NCBI RefSeq assembly: GCF_016283395.1
Contig: NZ_JAEEMU010000038.1
Location: 62,001 to 126,000, forward strand
Source: Ruminococcus sp.
GTDB taxonomy: Bacteria > Bacillota_A > Clostridia > Oscillospirales > Ruminococcaceae
DNA length: 64,000 nucleotides
Direction of reading: 5' to 3'
Made by a program: the position numbers and the translations under genes. Below, piece after piece: positions 8,946-17,309 of the stretch. Within the stretch, counting starts at the first letter, position 1. Each line of letters begins with the position of its first letter. The notes under the pieces are model-generated. The model was not told the DNA's origin and searched no databases. It worked only from the letters and a program-made list of their open reading frames with translations.

Positions 8946-9605
8946 TCAGCTCAGAAGCTCCTCTCTCATTCGGGTGAGGAGCTTTTTTTCCCGCCTTGAA
9001 ACCTGCACCTGCGTCATACCAAGTGCCTTTGCAGTCTTTGACTGAGTAAGCCCTTTGAAATACCTAAGTTCAAGAAGTGCGCGGTCGTTGGGTTCGAGCT
9101 GAGCCATTATCTGCCGAAGTGCAAGCAGGTCGGTTATGCTCTCATCGGGAGACTCAGTTGGTATATCTGTCTGCCCCTCGTCATCGTCACCTGCTGTAAG
9201 GGAAATAAGGGGCTGGCTCACGCATAACGCCTCGGATACATCGCTTTCCTTTTCACCCGAAAGCTGCGCAAGCTCTGTTATGGTCGGCTCTCGCATCTCA
9301 CGCTGTCGGAATTCCTCACAAAGCCTCTGCAAGCGCATGGAAAGCTCCTTTAAGCCGCGGCTGACGCGGATAGCTCCCCCGTCACGGAAAAGCCGCTTTA
9401 TCTCCCCGAGTATAACAGGTACAGCATAGGTGGAGAACTTCACTCCCCGTCCGCTGTCAAACGCCTTTACGGCTTTGAGCAGTCCGATACAGCCTGCGGA
9501 ATACAGGTCGTCGTATTCTATGCCACGTCCGCGGAAACGGTTTGCGCAGAGATGAACAAGTCCCAGATTTTCTTCCGCAAGAGGTCTCTTTGTCTCAGTC
9601 TCCAT
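8946..9605 (-). CDS. sigF: Sporulation sigma factor sigma-F (SpoIIAC)
   Basis: 219 residues. Sigma-70 region 2 is seen in RGIEYDDLYSAGCIGLLKAVKAFD and KFSTYAVPVILGEIKRLFRD, and region 4 in RALLELRYFKGLTQSKTAKALGMTQVQVSRRE. Sequence and position after spoIIAB identify sigma-F rather than sigma-B or sigma-G. It overlaps the 3' end of spoIIAB by 11 bases. It directs forespore transcription after asymmetric division and is held inactive by SpoIIAB. Its last codons contain the terminator of the convergent plus-strand gene. Confidence 0.9.
   Translation of the reverse strand: METETKRPLAEENLGLVHLCANRFRGRGIEYDDLYSAGCIGLLKAVKAFDSGRGVKFSTYAVPVILGEIKRLFRDGGAIRVSRGLKELSMRLQRLCEEFRQREMREPTITELAQLSGEKESDVSEALCVSQPLISLTAGDDDEGQTDIPTESPDESITDLLALRQIMAQLEPNDRALLELRYFKGLTQSKTAKALGMTQVQVSRREKKLLTRMREELLS
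8955..8989 (+). terminator. Terminator of the LRR-dockerin gene, embedded in sigF
   Basis: AAGCTCCTC (8955-8963) pairs with GAGGAGCTT (8976-8984), followed by seven T bases. It serves the plus-strand gene ending at 8943 but lies wholly inside the last 15 codons of sigF on the other strand. Confidence 0.8.
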
Positions 9606-10032
9606 GTGCTGAGAGCCTCTTTCTCATAGTGACGGTAGTGCCTTTGTCGGGGGTGCTTTTCACTTTCAGCCTGTCCATGAAAGACTGCATCACAGAAAAT
9701 CCCAGTCCCGAACGCTCTTCCTCGGGAGCTGTGGTGAAAAGCGGCTCCATTGCCTGCTCCACATCTTCTATGCCGCAGCCCTTGTCCTTGACTCTTATGT
9801 ATATGACTCTTTCGGGAAGCAGCCGCACCGTAAGCTCGATATTTCCCTTTTTGTGCCTGTAGCCGTGAACTACCGCATTTGTGACTGCTTCCGATACGGC
9901 TGTTCGTATGTCGGAAAGCTCCTCCACTGTGGGGTCTGCCTGTATCAGAAACGATGACACCACTGCTCTTGCCGCCCCCTCATTTACCGACAGTGACGGC
10001 ATGGTGAATTTTATCTCGTTGAGTATTTCCAT
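9595..10032 (-). CDS. spoIIAB: Anti-sigma-F factor and serine kinase SpoIIAB
   Basis: 145 residues, normal length. GHKL ATPase fold: N box AVSEAVTNAVVHGY, G1 box VKDKGCGIEDVEQAMEPLF, and G2 box ERSGLGFSVMQSF. It binds and silences sigma-F, and phosphorylates SpoIIAA using ATP. The start has AAAGGAG just upstream. It lies 12 bases after spoIIAA and overlaps sigF, in the standard operon order. Confidence 0.94.
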   Translation of the reverse strand: MEILNEIKFTMPSLSVNEGAARAVVSSFLIQADPTVEELSDIRTAVSEAVTNAVVHGYRHKKGNIELTVRLLPERVIYIRVKDKGCGIEDVEQAMEPLFTTAPEEERSGLGFSVMQSFMDRLKVKSTPDKGTTVTMRKRLSAHGD

Positions 10033-10044
10033 TTTTCTTCTCCT

Positions 10045-10350
10045 TTATCGTATTTTTACTATCCTCTCTATGCCCGAAAGCTTCAGCACACGTCTTATGT
10101 ACGGCTGCGGATTGAGTACTTCCAGTGCGCCGCCGCACTCCTTCATCAGCTTGCTCCTGCCCATTATAAGCCCTATGCCCGAGCTGTCCATAAAGGTTAT
10201 GCCGCCGAAGTCTATGGCAAGCTGCCGAGGCTGTGCGCTGACTATGAAACGGTCAAGCTCCGCACGGAGCTCCTTGGCATTGTGGTGGTCAATTTCACCA
10301 CTGAGAGTGGCAATTGCCGCTCCATTCTCACTTTTTATATCTATTTTCAA
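10045..10350 (-). CDS. spoIIAA: Anti-anti-sigma-F factor SpoIIAA
   Basis: 101 residues with a STAS domain. The phosphorylation site is in ITFMDSSGIGLIMGR, where the second Ser of DSSG corresponds to the Ser phosphorylated by SpoIIAB. In its unphosphorylated form it pulls SpoIIAB off sigma-F. It is the first gene of spoIIAA-spoIIAB-sigF. The start is preceded by AAAAGGAGGTACAGC, a very strong ribosome site. Confidence 0.94.
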   Translation of the reverse strand: MKIDIKSENGAAIATLSGEIDHHNAKELRAELDRFIVSAQPRQLAIDFGGITFMDSSGIGLIMGRSKLMKECGGALEVLNPQPYIRRVLKLSGIERIVKIR

Positions 10351-10395
10351 TGCTGTACCTCCTTTTCGCTGCCCTTTGCAGCCTTTTCTTGCCTC

Positions 10396-10404
10396 ATTAT
10401 ACCA
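10396..10404 (-). promoter_or_regulatory. Extended -10 element upstream of the spoIIA operon
   Basis: Minus strand TGGTATAAT, i.e. TGn-TATAAT, 46 bases before spoIIAA. No good -35 box at 17 bases, and no sigma-H-type box recognised with confidence. Confidence 0.4.
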
Positions 10405-10473
10405 CTGTATGATGCAGGATTTTGTCGAAACTCATACCCTGTCATTGCTTTTCTGAAAAAAGCATAAAATAAG

Positions 10474-10502
10474 TTGCAAGTCAGCTCTAATAATGATATA
10501 AT
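10474..10502 (+). promoter_or_regulatory. Promoter of the flavodoxin/ferredoxin gene
   Basis: TTGCAA (10474-10479), 17-base spacer, TATAAT (10497-10502), 30 bases before the start at 10532. Confidence 0.65.
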
Positions 10503-10531
10503 TGATTAGCAACTGTTTTAGGAGGAATAAT

Positions 10532-11353
10532 ATGATATTATATTTCTCAGCTACGGGAAATACGGAGTTTCTGGCTAAAGAGATCGCTGAAAAGACAGGC
10601 GATGAGTGCCTTAATCTCCTTGAAAGGATAAAAAATAAGGACTACTCCGAGATACGCTCGGATAAGCCCTTCGTTATATGTGCTCCCGTTTATGTATGCG
10701 AAATGCCGCGCTTTTTCAGCAATTACATCAAAAAAGTGCCGCTGAAAGGCAGCAGGGACGTGTATTTCATAGTCAACAGTGCAGGCTACGGCGGTATATC
10801 GGGCTATCTTGCAAAAAAGATCGCAAGGCACAAGAAACTGTGCTTCAAGGGCTATAACGAGATAGTCATGCCGCGCAACTACTTCATCAGCCACTATCCC
10901 GTACAGACAAAGGACGAGATAAAAGAGCGTCTTGTAAACGCCTGCGAAAAAGTTAATGAGATCGCTGATAAGATCAAAAAAGGCGAAAAGCTGCAATCGC
11001 GGTATATCTTCCTGTTTGAAAAGATAATCACTATCCCTTTCAACCCTGTATGGTCAAAATACAAGATGAAAGCAAAGGACTTTTTCACCACCGACAGCTG
11101 TATCGGCTGCGGCAAATGTGCAAGAGTCTGTCCGCTGAACAATATCATCATAAAAGACAAAAAGCCCGTCTGGGGCGACAACTGTACACACTGTATGGCG
11201 TGTATCGGCAACTGCCCGAAAGACGCGGTCTTTTACGGAACTGTCACCCGTGAAAAGGGAAAATACAACTTCAATGACTACAAGTATATGCTGAACGAAA
11301 AAACATCGTCAGCTGTAAAAAACAAGGATCACCAAAGGAGAAAAAATGGCTAA
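10532..11353 (+). CDS. EFR1-type flavodoxin/ferredoxin fusion protein
   Basis: 273 residues from the ATG at 10532, chosen because AGGAGG lies seven bases upstream and flavodoxins begin at MILYFSATGNTEF. The N-terminal 170 residues are a flavodoxin-like domain with the FMN phosphate loop SATGNTE. Two 4Fe-4S ferredoxin motifs follow: CIGCGKCARVCP and CTHCMACIGNCP. Such proteins shuttle electrons in anaerobes; the partner is unknown. It overlaps the following flavin reductase gene by eight bases, so the two probably work together. Confidence 0.87.
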   Translation: MILYFSATGNTEFLAKEIAEKTGDECLNLLERIKNKDYSEIRSDKPFVICAPVYVCEMPRFFSNYIKKVPLKGSRDVYFIVNSAGYGGISGYLAKKIARHKKLCFKGYNEIVMPRNYFISHYPVQTKDEIKERLVNACEKVNEIADKIKKGEKLQSRYIFLFEKIITIPFNPVWSKYKMKAKDFFTTDSCIGCGKCARVCPLNNIIIKDKKPVWGDNCTHCMACIGNCPKDAVFYGTVTREKGKYNFNDYKYMLNEKTSSAVKNKDHQRRKNG

Positions 11354-11936
11354 ACAATTCTGGAAAGGCAGTACTCTGCTCGCTCCCGTACCTGCCGCCC
11401 TCGTTACCTGCGGCACTATGGAAAAACCGAATGTCCTCACAATAGGCTGGACGGGTATTGTCTGTACAAGACCGCCTATGACCTATATTTCCGTACGTCC
11501 CGAACGTTACTCCCACGACATCATCAAGGAGTCGGGGGAATTCGTCATAAATCTCACTACCTCGGCTATGTGTCGTGAGACTGATTTCTGCGGAGTCAAA
11601 AGCGGCAAGGATATGGATAAGCTCGCTGCCTGCGGCTTTCACACAGTACCTGCTCAGAAGGTCAGTGCTCCCCTTATCGAGGAGTGCCCTCTCAGTCTTG
11701 AGTGCAGAGTTACGGAATCGAAGCTCCTCGGCTCTCACACCATGTTCCTTGCAGAAATAGTCGGCATTGACGCTGACGAAAAATACATCGACAGCAAGGG
11801 CAAGCTGAATTTGCAGCAGTGCGGTCTTATGGCTTTTGCTCACGGTGAGTATTTCGCTATCGGCAGAAAGCTCGGCGACTTTGGCTTCTCCGTAAGAAAA
11901 AAGAAAAAGCACCGCAAGCCGCCTAAGAAATCATGA
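11346..11936 (+). CDS. Flavin reductase-like (flavoredoxin) protein
   Basis: 196 residues of the FMN-binding flavin reductase fold: PVPAALVTC near residue 15, the typical RPPMTYISVRPERYSHDII stretch and SGEFVINL. The C-terminus is a basic tail (RKKKKHRKPPKKS). It may reduce flavins or act as a flavoredoxin electron carrier. Its eight-base overlap with the flavodoxin/ferredoxin gene suggests a redox pair. Confidence 0.85.
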   Translation: MAKQFWKGSTLLAPVPAALVTCGTMEKPNVLTIGWTGIVCTRPPMTYISVRPERYSHDIIKESGEFVINLTTSAMCRETDFCGVKSGKDMDKLAACGFHTVPAQKVSAPLIEECPLSLECRVTESKLLGSHTMFLAEIVGIDADEKYIDSKGKLNLQQCGLMAFAHGEYFAIGRKLGDFGFSVRKKKKHRKPPKKS

Positions 11937-12269
11937 GGAAATATCCTCGATGAACTGCCTCAGCTCATGTTCAGTATCAAAGCTTATGCCTTTGCTTAGC
12001 TGCTGCCTGTCCACGTCCGAAAGCAGCGACATATCCACATCTATGAAAATGTACGGCTCGTCACTGCCGCAGCGGAACACTACCGCACGTCCGCCGTACT
12101 CGCGGACTGTATATTCGGGAGTATCCTGTTCTATAGCTGCCGCCGCAAGACGAGTCTCCACCTTCTTTTGGCGGACAGCCTGTCCGAGTGTGCATATCAC
12201 CATAAAGGCTGAAACAGTTATGGCAGTGACCATAGTAAAATATATTTTTTTCGCGTTCCTGTATGTCAT
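11931..12269 (-). CDS. Membrane-anchored protein with BofC-C-like domain
   Basis: 112 residues: one N-terminal transmembrane helix or uncleaved signal (about 10-30), then a domain with YTVREYGGRAVVF and the C-terminal pattern LSKGISFDTEHELRQFIED. This pattern is common in clostridial proteins that resemble the C-terminal domain of BofC, a forespore protein that controls sigma-K activation. The match is from memory. The nearby spoIIA operon fits a sporulation role. It is convergent with, and overlaps by six bases, the flavin reductase gene. Confidence 0.6.
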   Translation of the reverse strand: MTYRNAKKIYFTMVTAITVSAFMVICTLGQAVRQKKVETRLAAAAIEQDTPEYTVREYGGRAVVFRCGSDEPYIFIDVDMSLLSDVDRQQLSKGISFDTEHELRQFIEDISS

Positions 12270-12367
12270 ATTTTTACTCCCTTTACGTTTATCATATGCG
12301 GTGTTGCATTAAATATTATCGCCCGTTTTTCCGTTATTATACAAAATGCTGAATTTTCGGAAACCTA

Positions 12368-12396
12368 TTAACATTTCATCTCAAACGTGCTATAAT
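12368..12396 (+). promoter_or_regulatory. Promoter of the class A PBP gene
   Basis: TTAACA (12368-12373), 17-base spacer, TATAAT (12391-12396), with TGC directly before the -10. Confidence 0.7.
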
Positions 12397-12443
12397 ATAA
12401 AATGTATATTTATGTACAAAAATAAATAATATAAAATCTTTGA

Positions 12444-12485
12444 AAGGAGCTGCCGTCGCTTTAAGACGGTCATTCTGACAAAATG
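12444..12485 (+). promoter_or_regulatory. Ribosome site separated from the PBP start by a hairpin
   Basis: The only good Shine-Dalgarno sequence, AAGGAG (about 12444), lies some 33 bases before the ATG at 12483. Between them CCGTC and GACGG can form a small stem-loop that would bring the two into register. No in-frame start lies closer to AAGGAG without a stop codon following. Confidence 0.5.
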
Positions 12486-15077
12486 AAAAATAAACACTTC
12501 GAGCCTTCTCCCGAGTTTGATGGCAACATGAGAGAAGCTCCGCCAACATCTCCAAAAAAGAAAAAGAAAAAACACAGCAAAGCCTTTATCATCTTCAAAA
12601 AACTGATGACTGTCATCGCTACAACTTTGCTGTCTCTGCTGCTGGTCATCATCATAACGGGTACTATTGTTAGTACGGCTATGGCGGCTTACGTCCTCAA
12701 CTTCATGGACGAGTCCACAAACGTTACTTTGCAGCAGCTCGAATCAGGAAGCGATACCTACTTCTACGGAAACGAAACAAACGAGAACGGCGAAAAGGAG
12801 CTTGCTGTAATACACAGAATAAAGAGTGACTTCCAGCGTATCCCGGTTTCTATCGACAGAATACCACAGCACGTAAGAAATGCCTTCGTTTATACTGAGG
12901 ACGAGCGTTTCTACGTACACGACGGTGTTGACTATAAGCGTACTTTCTCCGCTTTTCTCAACCTGTTCCTCCACTTCTACGATACCGAGCAGGGTGGTTC
13001 TACTATCACTCAGCAGCTCATCAAGAACCTCACAGGTGATAACGAGCCCTCTCCTGCACGTAAGATACGTGAGATCTTCTCGGCTATGCAACTTGAAAAG
13101 ACTTACTCAAAGGACGAAATACTTGAAGAGTACCTCAACTACATCGGCTTCGGCGGTCCTGTAAACGGTATACAGCAGGCTGCTATCACTTACTTCGGTA
13201 AGAGCGTTGACGACCTCACTATCCCCGAGGCTGCTGTTCTCGCTGCTATACCTAAGAGCCCGGAGGAATACGGTCCAGATGTTATCTACCACAGAGACAA
13301 CGATCCTAAAGAGCCTGTAGTAGTTGACGGACGTGCCAACAACAAGCCCCGTCAGGAATACGTTCTCTACAAGCTCTACGAGAACGGTGCCATAACATAT
13401 GACGAGTATCAGGAATACCTCGTTACTCCACTCCTCTTCAGAAATTCCGAGGAATACAAAAAGCTCCACCCCGAAGATGACGCTAAGGAGCTCGAAGAGA
13501 GAGAAAAGGCTTATACATGGGTAGTTGATGCTACTTACTACGAAGCAGTTAAGATATTCATGGACAAGTATGACCTTGATTACTCTAAGGCTATGACAAA
13601 GCTCCAGAAGGGCGGCTACAGAGTTTATACCACATACGACGATCAGATGCAGAAATATGTCGAGGAAAAAATGTCAAGCCTCGAAAATTTCTACCCTGCT
13701 TATTTAAGTACGATAACTCATGAGGTCGACCTTGAACCTGTCGATCACCCCGACGGAAAGCCAGAGGTATATACTCCTCACGTTGGCTTTGTCGCTATGA
13801 ACTATGACGGCGAGATACTCTGTGCAGTCGGAAACGTCGGCGAAAAGACACAGTCTCTCGTTGATAACTACGCAGTGCTCAATAAGCGTCAGGTCGGTTC
13901 TACTATCAAGCCTATATCTGGCTACGGCTACGGTCTTGAAAACAATCTCCTCCACTGGAGCACCACATTCCCAGATTCACCTACACTGACAGGTGAGGAC
14001 GGCAATCCATGGCCTTACAACTACGGAAGAGCTGCTGGCACAGGCGCACAGATCCCTGTATGGAGAGCTCTCCAGAACTCATTCAACACTATCCCTGCTC
14101 AGCTCTGTGAAAAATTTGGTATTGATGAGATATACAAGTTCTCAACAGAAAAGCTTGGTCTTGATCTTGTTCCGAACGACAAATCAGGTCCTTCACCTCT
14201 TACCCTTGGTTCTCTCCATGAAGGTGTTACTCTTAAAAACCTTGTTAACGCTTATCTCCCTTACGGACATGAGGGTATATACAACGAAGCACACATAATC
14301 TCGAAGATAGAGGACAGCACTCAGCAGATAATCTATCAGAACAACGGCAACCCGAGACAGGTAATCTCTGACGAGACAGCTTACGTTATGAACCGTCTCC
14401 TCAAGAATGTCGTTGAAAACGGTACAGGTCAAGCTGCAAGACTCAGCAATAAGGTAGTCTGCGGTAAAACAGGTACTACCGAGAACTGGTACGACGAAGT
14501 CTTTGTTGGTCTTACTCCTGACTTTATCAGCGGTATCACCACAGGTTACAAGTACAAATCGGATTCTCTGGAGATCCCGTCAGGTATTTCTCCTAAGGTA
14601 TGGATGAATATCATCGGCGAGTGGGCAAATACACATTACCTCGATACTCCGAGCGACTTTGAAAAGGTAAAATCCGTAATCGAAATGCCTATGTGTACAA
14701 GCACAGGTCTTATCGCTGGCGCAGGCTGCGGAAAGGGTGCTATCGGTTACTGGAAGTCAGAAGTTACTGATAATTATTCTCCTCCGTACTGTCAGGGTGC
14801 TCATTATACTGCTCCTGCACAGACAACTACAAATGCTTCAACTGGCGGAGATACAGCAGGCGGCGGTGCAGCAGCAGGCGGAAACGCAGCTGGCGGCGGT
14901 GCGGCAGCTGGCGGCGATGCAGGTGCAGGCGCAGGCGGATACACAGGCGGTGGAGACGCTGGTACAGGCGGATACACAGGCGGCGGTGACGCAGGAGGCG
15001 GAGCTGCTGTAGGCGGCGGCGATGCAGGCGGCGGAGCTGCTGTTGTCGGCGGCGGAGATGCCGCAGGCGGCGTTTAA
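12483..15077 (+). CDS. Class A penicillin-binding protein (transglycosylase/transpeptidase)
   Basis: 864 residues. Short basic cytoplasmic tail, one transmembrane helix (about 38-64), a GT51 glycosyltransferase domain (about 95-300) with EDERFYVHDGVD and GGSTITQQLIKNL, and a penicillin-binding transpeptidase domain (about 430-760). The catalytic motifs are SxxK in VGSTIKPISGY, SxN in NSFNTIP and KTG in VCGKTGTTEN. The last 90 residues are an unusual Gly/Ala repeat. It polymerises and cross-links peptidoglycan outside the membrane. The conventional ribosome site is distant (see the separate entry). Confidence 0.95.
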   Translation: MKNKHFEPSPEFDGNMREAPPTSPKKKKKKHSKAFIIFKKLMTVIATTLLSLLLVIIITGTIVSTAMAAYVLNFMDESTNVTLQQLESGSDTYFYGNETNENGEKELAVIHRIKSDFQRIPVSIDRIPQHVRNAFVYTEDERFYVHDGVDYKRTFSAFLNLFLHFYDTEQGGSTITQQLIKNLTGDNEPSPARKIREIFSAMQLEKTYSKDEILEEYLNYIGFGGPVNGIQQAAITYFGKSVDDLTIPEAAVLAAIPKSPEEYGPDVIYHRDNDPKEPVVVDGRANNKPRQEYVLYKLYENGAITYDEYQEYLVTPLLFRNSEEYKKLHPEDDAKELEEREKAYTWVVDATYYEAVKIFMDKYDLDYSKAMTKLQKGGYRVYTTYDDQMQKYVEEKMSSLENFYPAYLSTITHEVDLEPVDHPDGKPEVYTPHVGFVAMNYDGEILCAVGNVGEKTQSLVDNYAVLNKRQVGSTIKPISGYGYGLENNLLHWSTTFPDSPTLTGEDGNPWPYNYGRAAGTGAQIPVWRALQNSFNTIPAQLCEKFGIDEIYKFSTEKLGLDLVPNDKSGPSPLTLGSLHEGVTLKNLVNAYLPYGHEGIYNEAHIISKIEDSTQQIIYQNNGNPRQVISDETAYVMNRLLKNVVENGTGQAARLSNKVVCGKTGTTENWYDEVFVGLTPDFISGITTGYKYKSDSLEIPSGISPKVWMNIIGEWANTHYLDTPSDFEKVKSVIEMPMCTSTGLIAGAGCGKGAIGYWKSEVTDNYSPPYCQGAHYTAPAQTTTNASTGGDTAGGGAAAGGNAAGGGAAAGGDAGAGAGGYTGGGDAGTGGYTGGGDAGGGAAVGGGDAGGGAAVVGGGDAAGGV
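14834..15074 (+). repeat. Gly/Ala-rich coding repeat in the PBP tail
   Basis: The end of the PBP gene consists of repeated units encoding AGGGAAAGG, TGGGDAG and GGGDAGGGAAV. The DNA is built from near-repeats of GGCGGCGGTGAnGCAGGC, which could change length by slippage. Confidence 0.75.
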
Positions 15078-15097
15078 TACTTAAAACAGGTGATAAA

Positions 15098-16213
15098 TTG
15101 AACGATAAAATAAGATTATGCTGTCCATGCCACTTCGGTCTGGAAAGCGTATTAAAGTACGAAATACAAAAGATCGGCGGTACTGACTTAAAGGTCAGCG
15201 ACGGTAAAATAAGCTTCACGGGCGACGAGAATATCCTCGCCCGTGCTAATCTTTGCCTGTCAACAGCCGAGCGTGTGCTCATCGAGCTCATCGAATTCAA
15301 GGCTACTACCTTTGAGGAGCTTTTTCAGGGAGTCAAGGCTATAGAGCTTGAACGCTATATAGGTCCGCAGGACGCTTTTCCCGTAAAGGGACACTCCCTT
15401 AATTCAGCTCTGCACAGCGTTCCCGACTGTCAGTCCATAGTTAAAAAGGCTGCTGTTGAAAGGCTGAAAGCAAAGTACGGTATAAACTGGTTCGATGAAA
15501 CAGGTCCTACGGTGCAGATAAAGTTCAGCATACTCAAAGACGTTGTTTCCATATACCTTGATACAAGCGGTGTGGGACTCCACAAGCGCGGCTACAGACG
15601 CAACTCCAATGCAGCTCCTATCAAGGAAACTCTTGCGGCAGGCATAATCGACCTTGCAAGAGTCCGTCCCGATTCCATAGTCTGCGATCCCTTCTGCGGA
15701 AGCGGTACTCTCCTTATCGAAGCTGCTCTGAAAGCTCTGAAAATAGCTCCGGGCATCAACAGAAGATTTGCCGCTGAAAAGTGGAGCTGTCTTGACTCAA
15801 AGATATGGCAGGAGGAAAGAAAAAGGGCTATCGACAGCGTTGACAGGGCGGCTGAGTTCCACGGAATAGGTGCTGATATCGACGATGCGGCAGTTGCTCT
15901 TACTCTTGATAATGCTCACAAGGCTGGTATCAAGTCAAGACTGACTATCGAGCAGGCTGATATAACCAAGTTCGTTCACCCCGAAAATTCCATTGTTATC
16001 TGTAATCCGCCTTACGGTGAGAGACTCCTCGAACTGAGAGAGGCTGAGGATATCTACAGAAAAATGGGAAGGGTTCTCGGCAAGGGCGGCAGCAAGCAGA
16101 GCTACATTATCTCCCCACATGAGGAGTTCGAAAAGTTCTTCGGCGCAGATGCCCACAAGCGCAGAAAGCTCTACAACGGCATGATAAAGTGTCAGCTGTA
16201 TATGTATTTTTAA
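15098..16213 (+). CDS. THUMP-domain RNA N2-guanine methyltransferase (RlmL/YpsC type)
   Basis: 371 residues from a TTG start with AGGTGA seven bases upstream. An N-terminal ferredoxin-like and THUMP RNA-binding region (about 1-160) is followed by a Rossmann methyltransferase domain with CDPFCGSGTLLIEAAL (SAM binding) and the catalytic NPPYGERL motif near residue 300. The family methylates N2 of guanine in 23S rRNA (RlmL/RlmK type). It starts 21 bases after the PBP gene and may be read through from it. Confidence 0.9.
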   Translation: MNDKIRLCCPCHFGLESVLKYEIQKIGGTDLKVSDGKISFTGDENILARANLCLSTAERVLIELIEFKATTFEELFQGVKAIELERYIGPQDAFPVKGHSLNSALHSVPDCQSIVKKAAVERLKAKYGINWFDETGPTVQIKFSILKDVVSIYLDTSGVGLHKRGYRRNSNAAPIKETLAAGIIDLARVRPDSIVCDPFCGSGTLLIEAALKALKIAPGINRRFAAEKWSCLDSKIWQEERKRAIDSVDRAAEFHGIGADIDDAAVALTLDNAHKAGIKSRLTIEQADITKFVHPENSIVICNPPYGERLLELREAEDIYRKMGRVLGKGGSKQSYIISPHEEFEKFFGADAHKRRKLYNGMIKCQLYMYF

Positions 16214-16218
16214 AAGAT

Positions 16219-16246
16219 AAAAGCTCCGTTTTTACGGAGCTTTTGA
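16219..16246 (+). terminator. Terminator after the methyltransferase gene
   Basis: AAGCTCCG (16221-16228) pairs with CGGAGCTT (16235-16242), followed by TTTTG. It ends 14 bases before the comF-like start, so comF may rely on readthrough. Confidence 0.75.
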
Positions 16247-16259
16247 TTTAGGTGATGAT

Positions 16260-16925
16260 ATGAGATTTGAAACGAAAAGAAAGATACTGCACTTGTTCTT
16301 TCCCACAAGATGTCCTGTATGCGGCGATATCATTGGTGCTATGGACAAATTCTGCAAGTCCTGCGAGGGAAAGCTGAGTATCTACGACGGCACGTTCAGC
16401 ATTGAAGGTGCGAAAAGCTTCACGGCTGCATTTGAGTATGACGACTCGGTAAAGCCTGCCATATTCCTTATGAAAAACGGTATCGGCGGCAATGCAGACT
16501 TCGCTCTCGGCAGTATTCTCGCCGAGCGTTTAAAGTCTGAGGGCGTGAGTGATAAAATAGATATTATAGTTCCTGCTCCGCTGCATAAAAAGGACCTGCT
16601 CAGGCGCGGCTTCAACCAGTCGCTGCTCATCGCAAAGGAGATAAGCCGTAGCCTCAATATCCCCGTTGAGGAAAAAGCTGTTTTCAAGAGTCGCCGCACC
16701 CGTGCTCAGAAAGAGCTGGATCATCTGAAAAGATCGCTCAATCTGAAAAATGCCTTTTCTGCTGACAGCGAAAAGATTAAAGGCAAGCGCGTCCTCATAG
16801 TTGATGATATCTGTACTACAGGCAGTACGCTCCGCGAGCTAACCGCTGTGGTAAAAGAAAACGGCGCAGTTTCCGTTCACTGCGCTTGCTGCTGTAAAAC
16901 CGCTAAAAAGAATGTTAGTGGTTAG
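16260..16925 (+). CDS. ComF-family phosphoribosyltransferase-like protein
   Basis: 221 residues. The N-terminal zinc finger (CPVCGDIIGAMDKFCKSC) and the C-terminal PRPP-loop VLIVDDICTTGSTL define the ComF family, which in competent bacteria helps pull transforming DNA into the cytoplasm. The ribosome site is AGGTGATG. The last codons (NVSG, then TAG) consist of the TTAGTG repeat that begins at 16914, so the natural C-terminus may have been replaced. Confidence 0.9.
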   Translation: MRFETKRKILHLFFPTRCPVCGDIIGAMDKFCKSCEGKLSIYDGTFSIEGAKSFTAAFEYDDSVKPAIFLMKNGIGGNADFALGSILAERLKSEGVSDKIDIIVPAPLHKKDLLRRGFNQSLLIAKEISRSLNIPVEEKAVFKSRRTRAQKELDHLKRSLNLKNAFSADSEKIKGKRVLIVDDICTTGSTLRELTAVVKENGAVSVHCACCCKTAKKNVSG

Positions 16926-16941
16926 TGATTAGTGATTAGTT
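16914..16941 (+). repeat. TTAGTG repeat tract
   Basis: Four consecutive copies of a 7-base unit, GTTAGTG or ATTAGTG, overlapping the comF stop codon. A related tract in the opposite orientation lies at 19755-19825. Confidence 0.7.
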
Positions 16942-17020
16942 TGTAGAATTGGATAATATCCGCCCCTATTGATTAAATCATAATTAAACGTAATAGCCTG
17001 CCGAGCGTATGAAAGGGATT

Positions 17021-17301
17021 CCAAAGGTGTCACCACCCCTTTGGCAGAGTCCAGAGACAGCGTCTCTGGTCGCTGTTCCCAGCTTTTAGAGAACAGCGAA
17101 ATAATACGAAGGCGCACCGCAAGGGTGAATTCCAAAAACAATCCAGTGAATTGTTTTCGGAAGAGGGTGACTCCCCACAGGGTGGGGAGATGTCGCAGCG
17201 CGACAGAGGGGACGGACCCGATTAGGTGGAACTGCAAGAGAGGGCGTCCCTTAACGAGCACTCGTAAAGCCCCCTACACGGGACGTCGAGGACGCCGTCC
17301 C
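17021..17301. repeat. Chain of consecutive hairpins in a gene-free region
   Basis: The 415-base gap after comF has no convincing gene. It is packed with stem-loops: CCAAAGG (17021-17044), CCAGAGA (17051-17069), CGCTGTTC (17071-17098), AAAACAAT (17132-17160), CTCCCCA (17171-17189), TGTCGC (17191-17205), AGGG (17241-17251), ACGA (17254-17265) and GGGAC (17280-17301). It ends in the TAGGGGACG type of sequence also seen near 49290 and 62441. Probably a composite of dispersed palindromic repeats. Confidence 0.65.
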
Positions 17302-17309
17302 CTACAAAA

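Noticed and set aside
14737..15300. Open frames in other phases over the PBP Gly/Ala tail
   Set aside because: GC-rich repeat sequence leaves all frames open. Only the PBP frame continues from a recognisable domain.
16929..17261. 110-codon open frame in the hairpin chain after comF
   Set aside because: It runs across repeated palindromes, has no ribosome site, and reads as Arg/Leu/Pro-rich sequence typical of repeats translated by chance.
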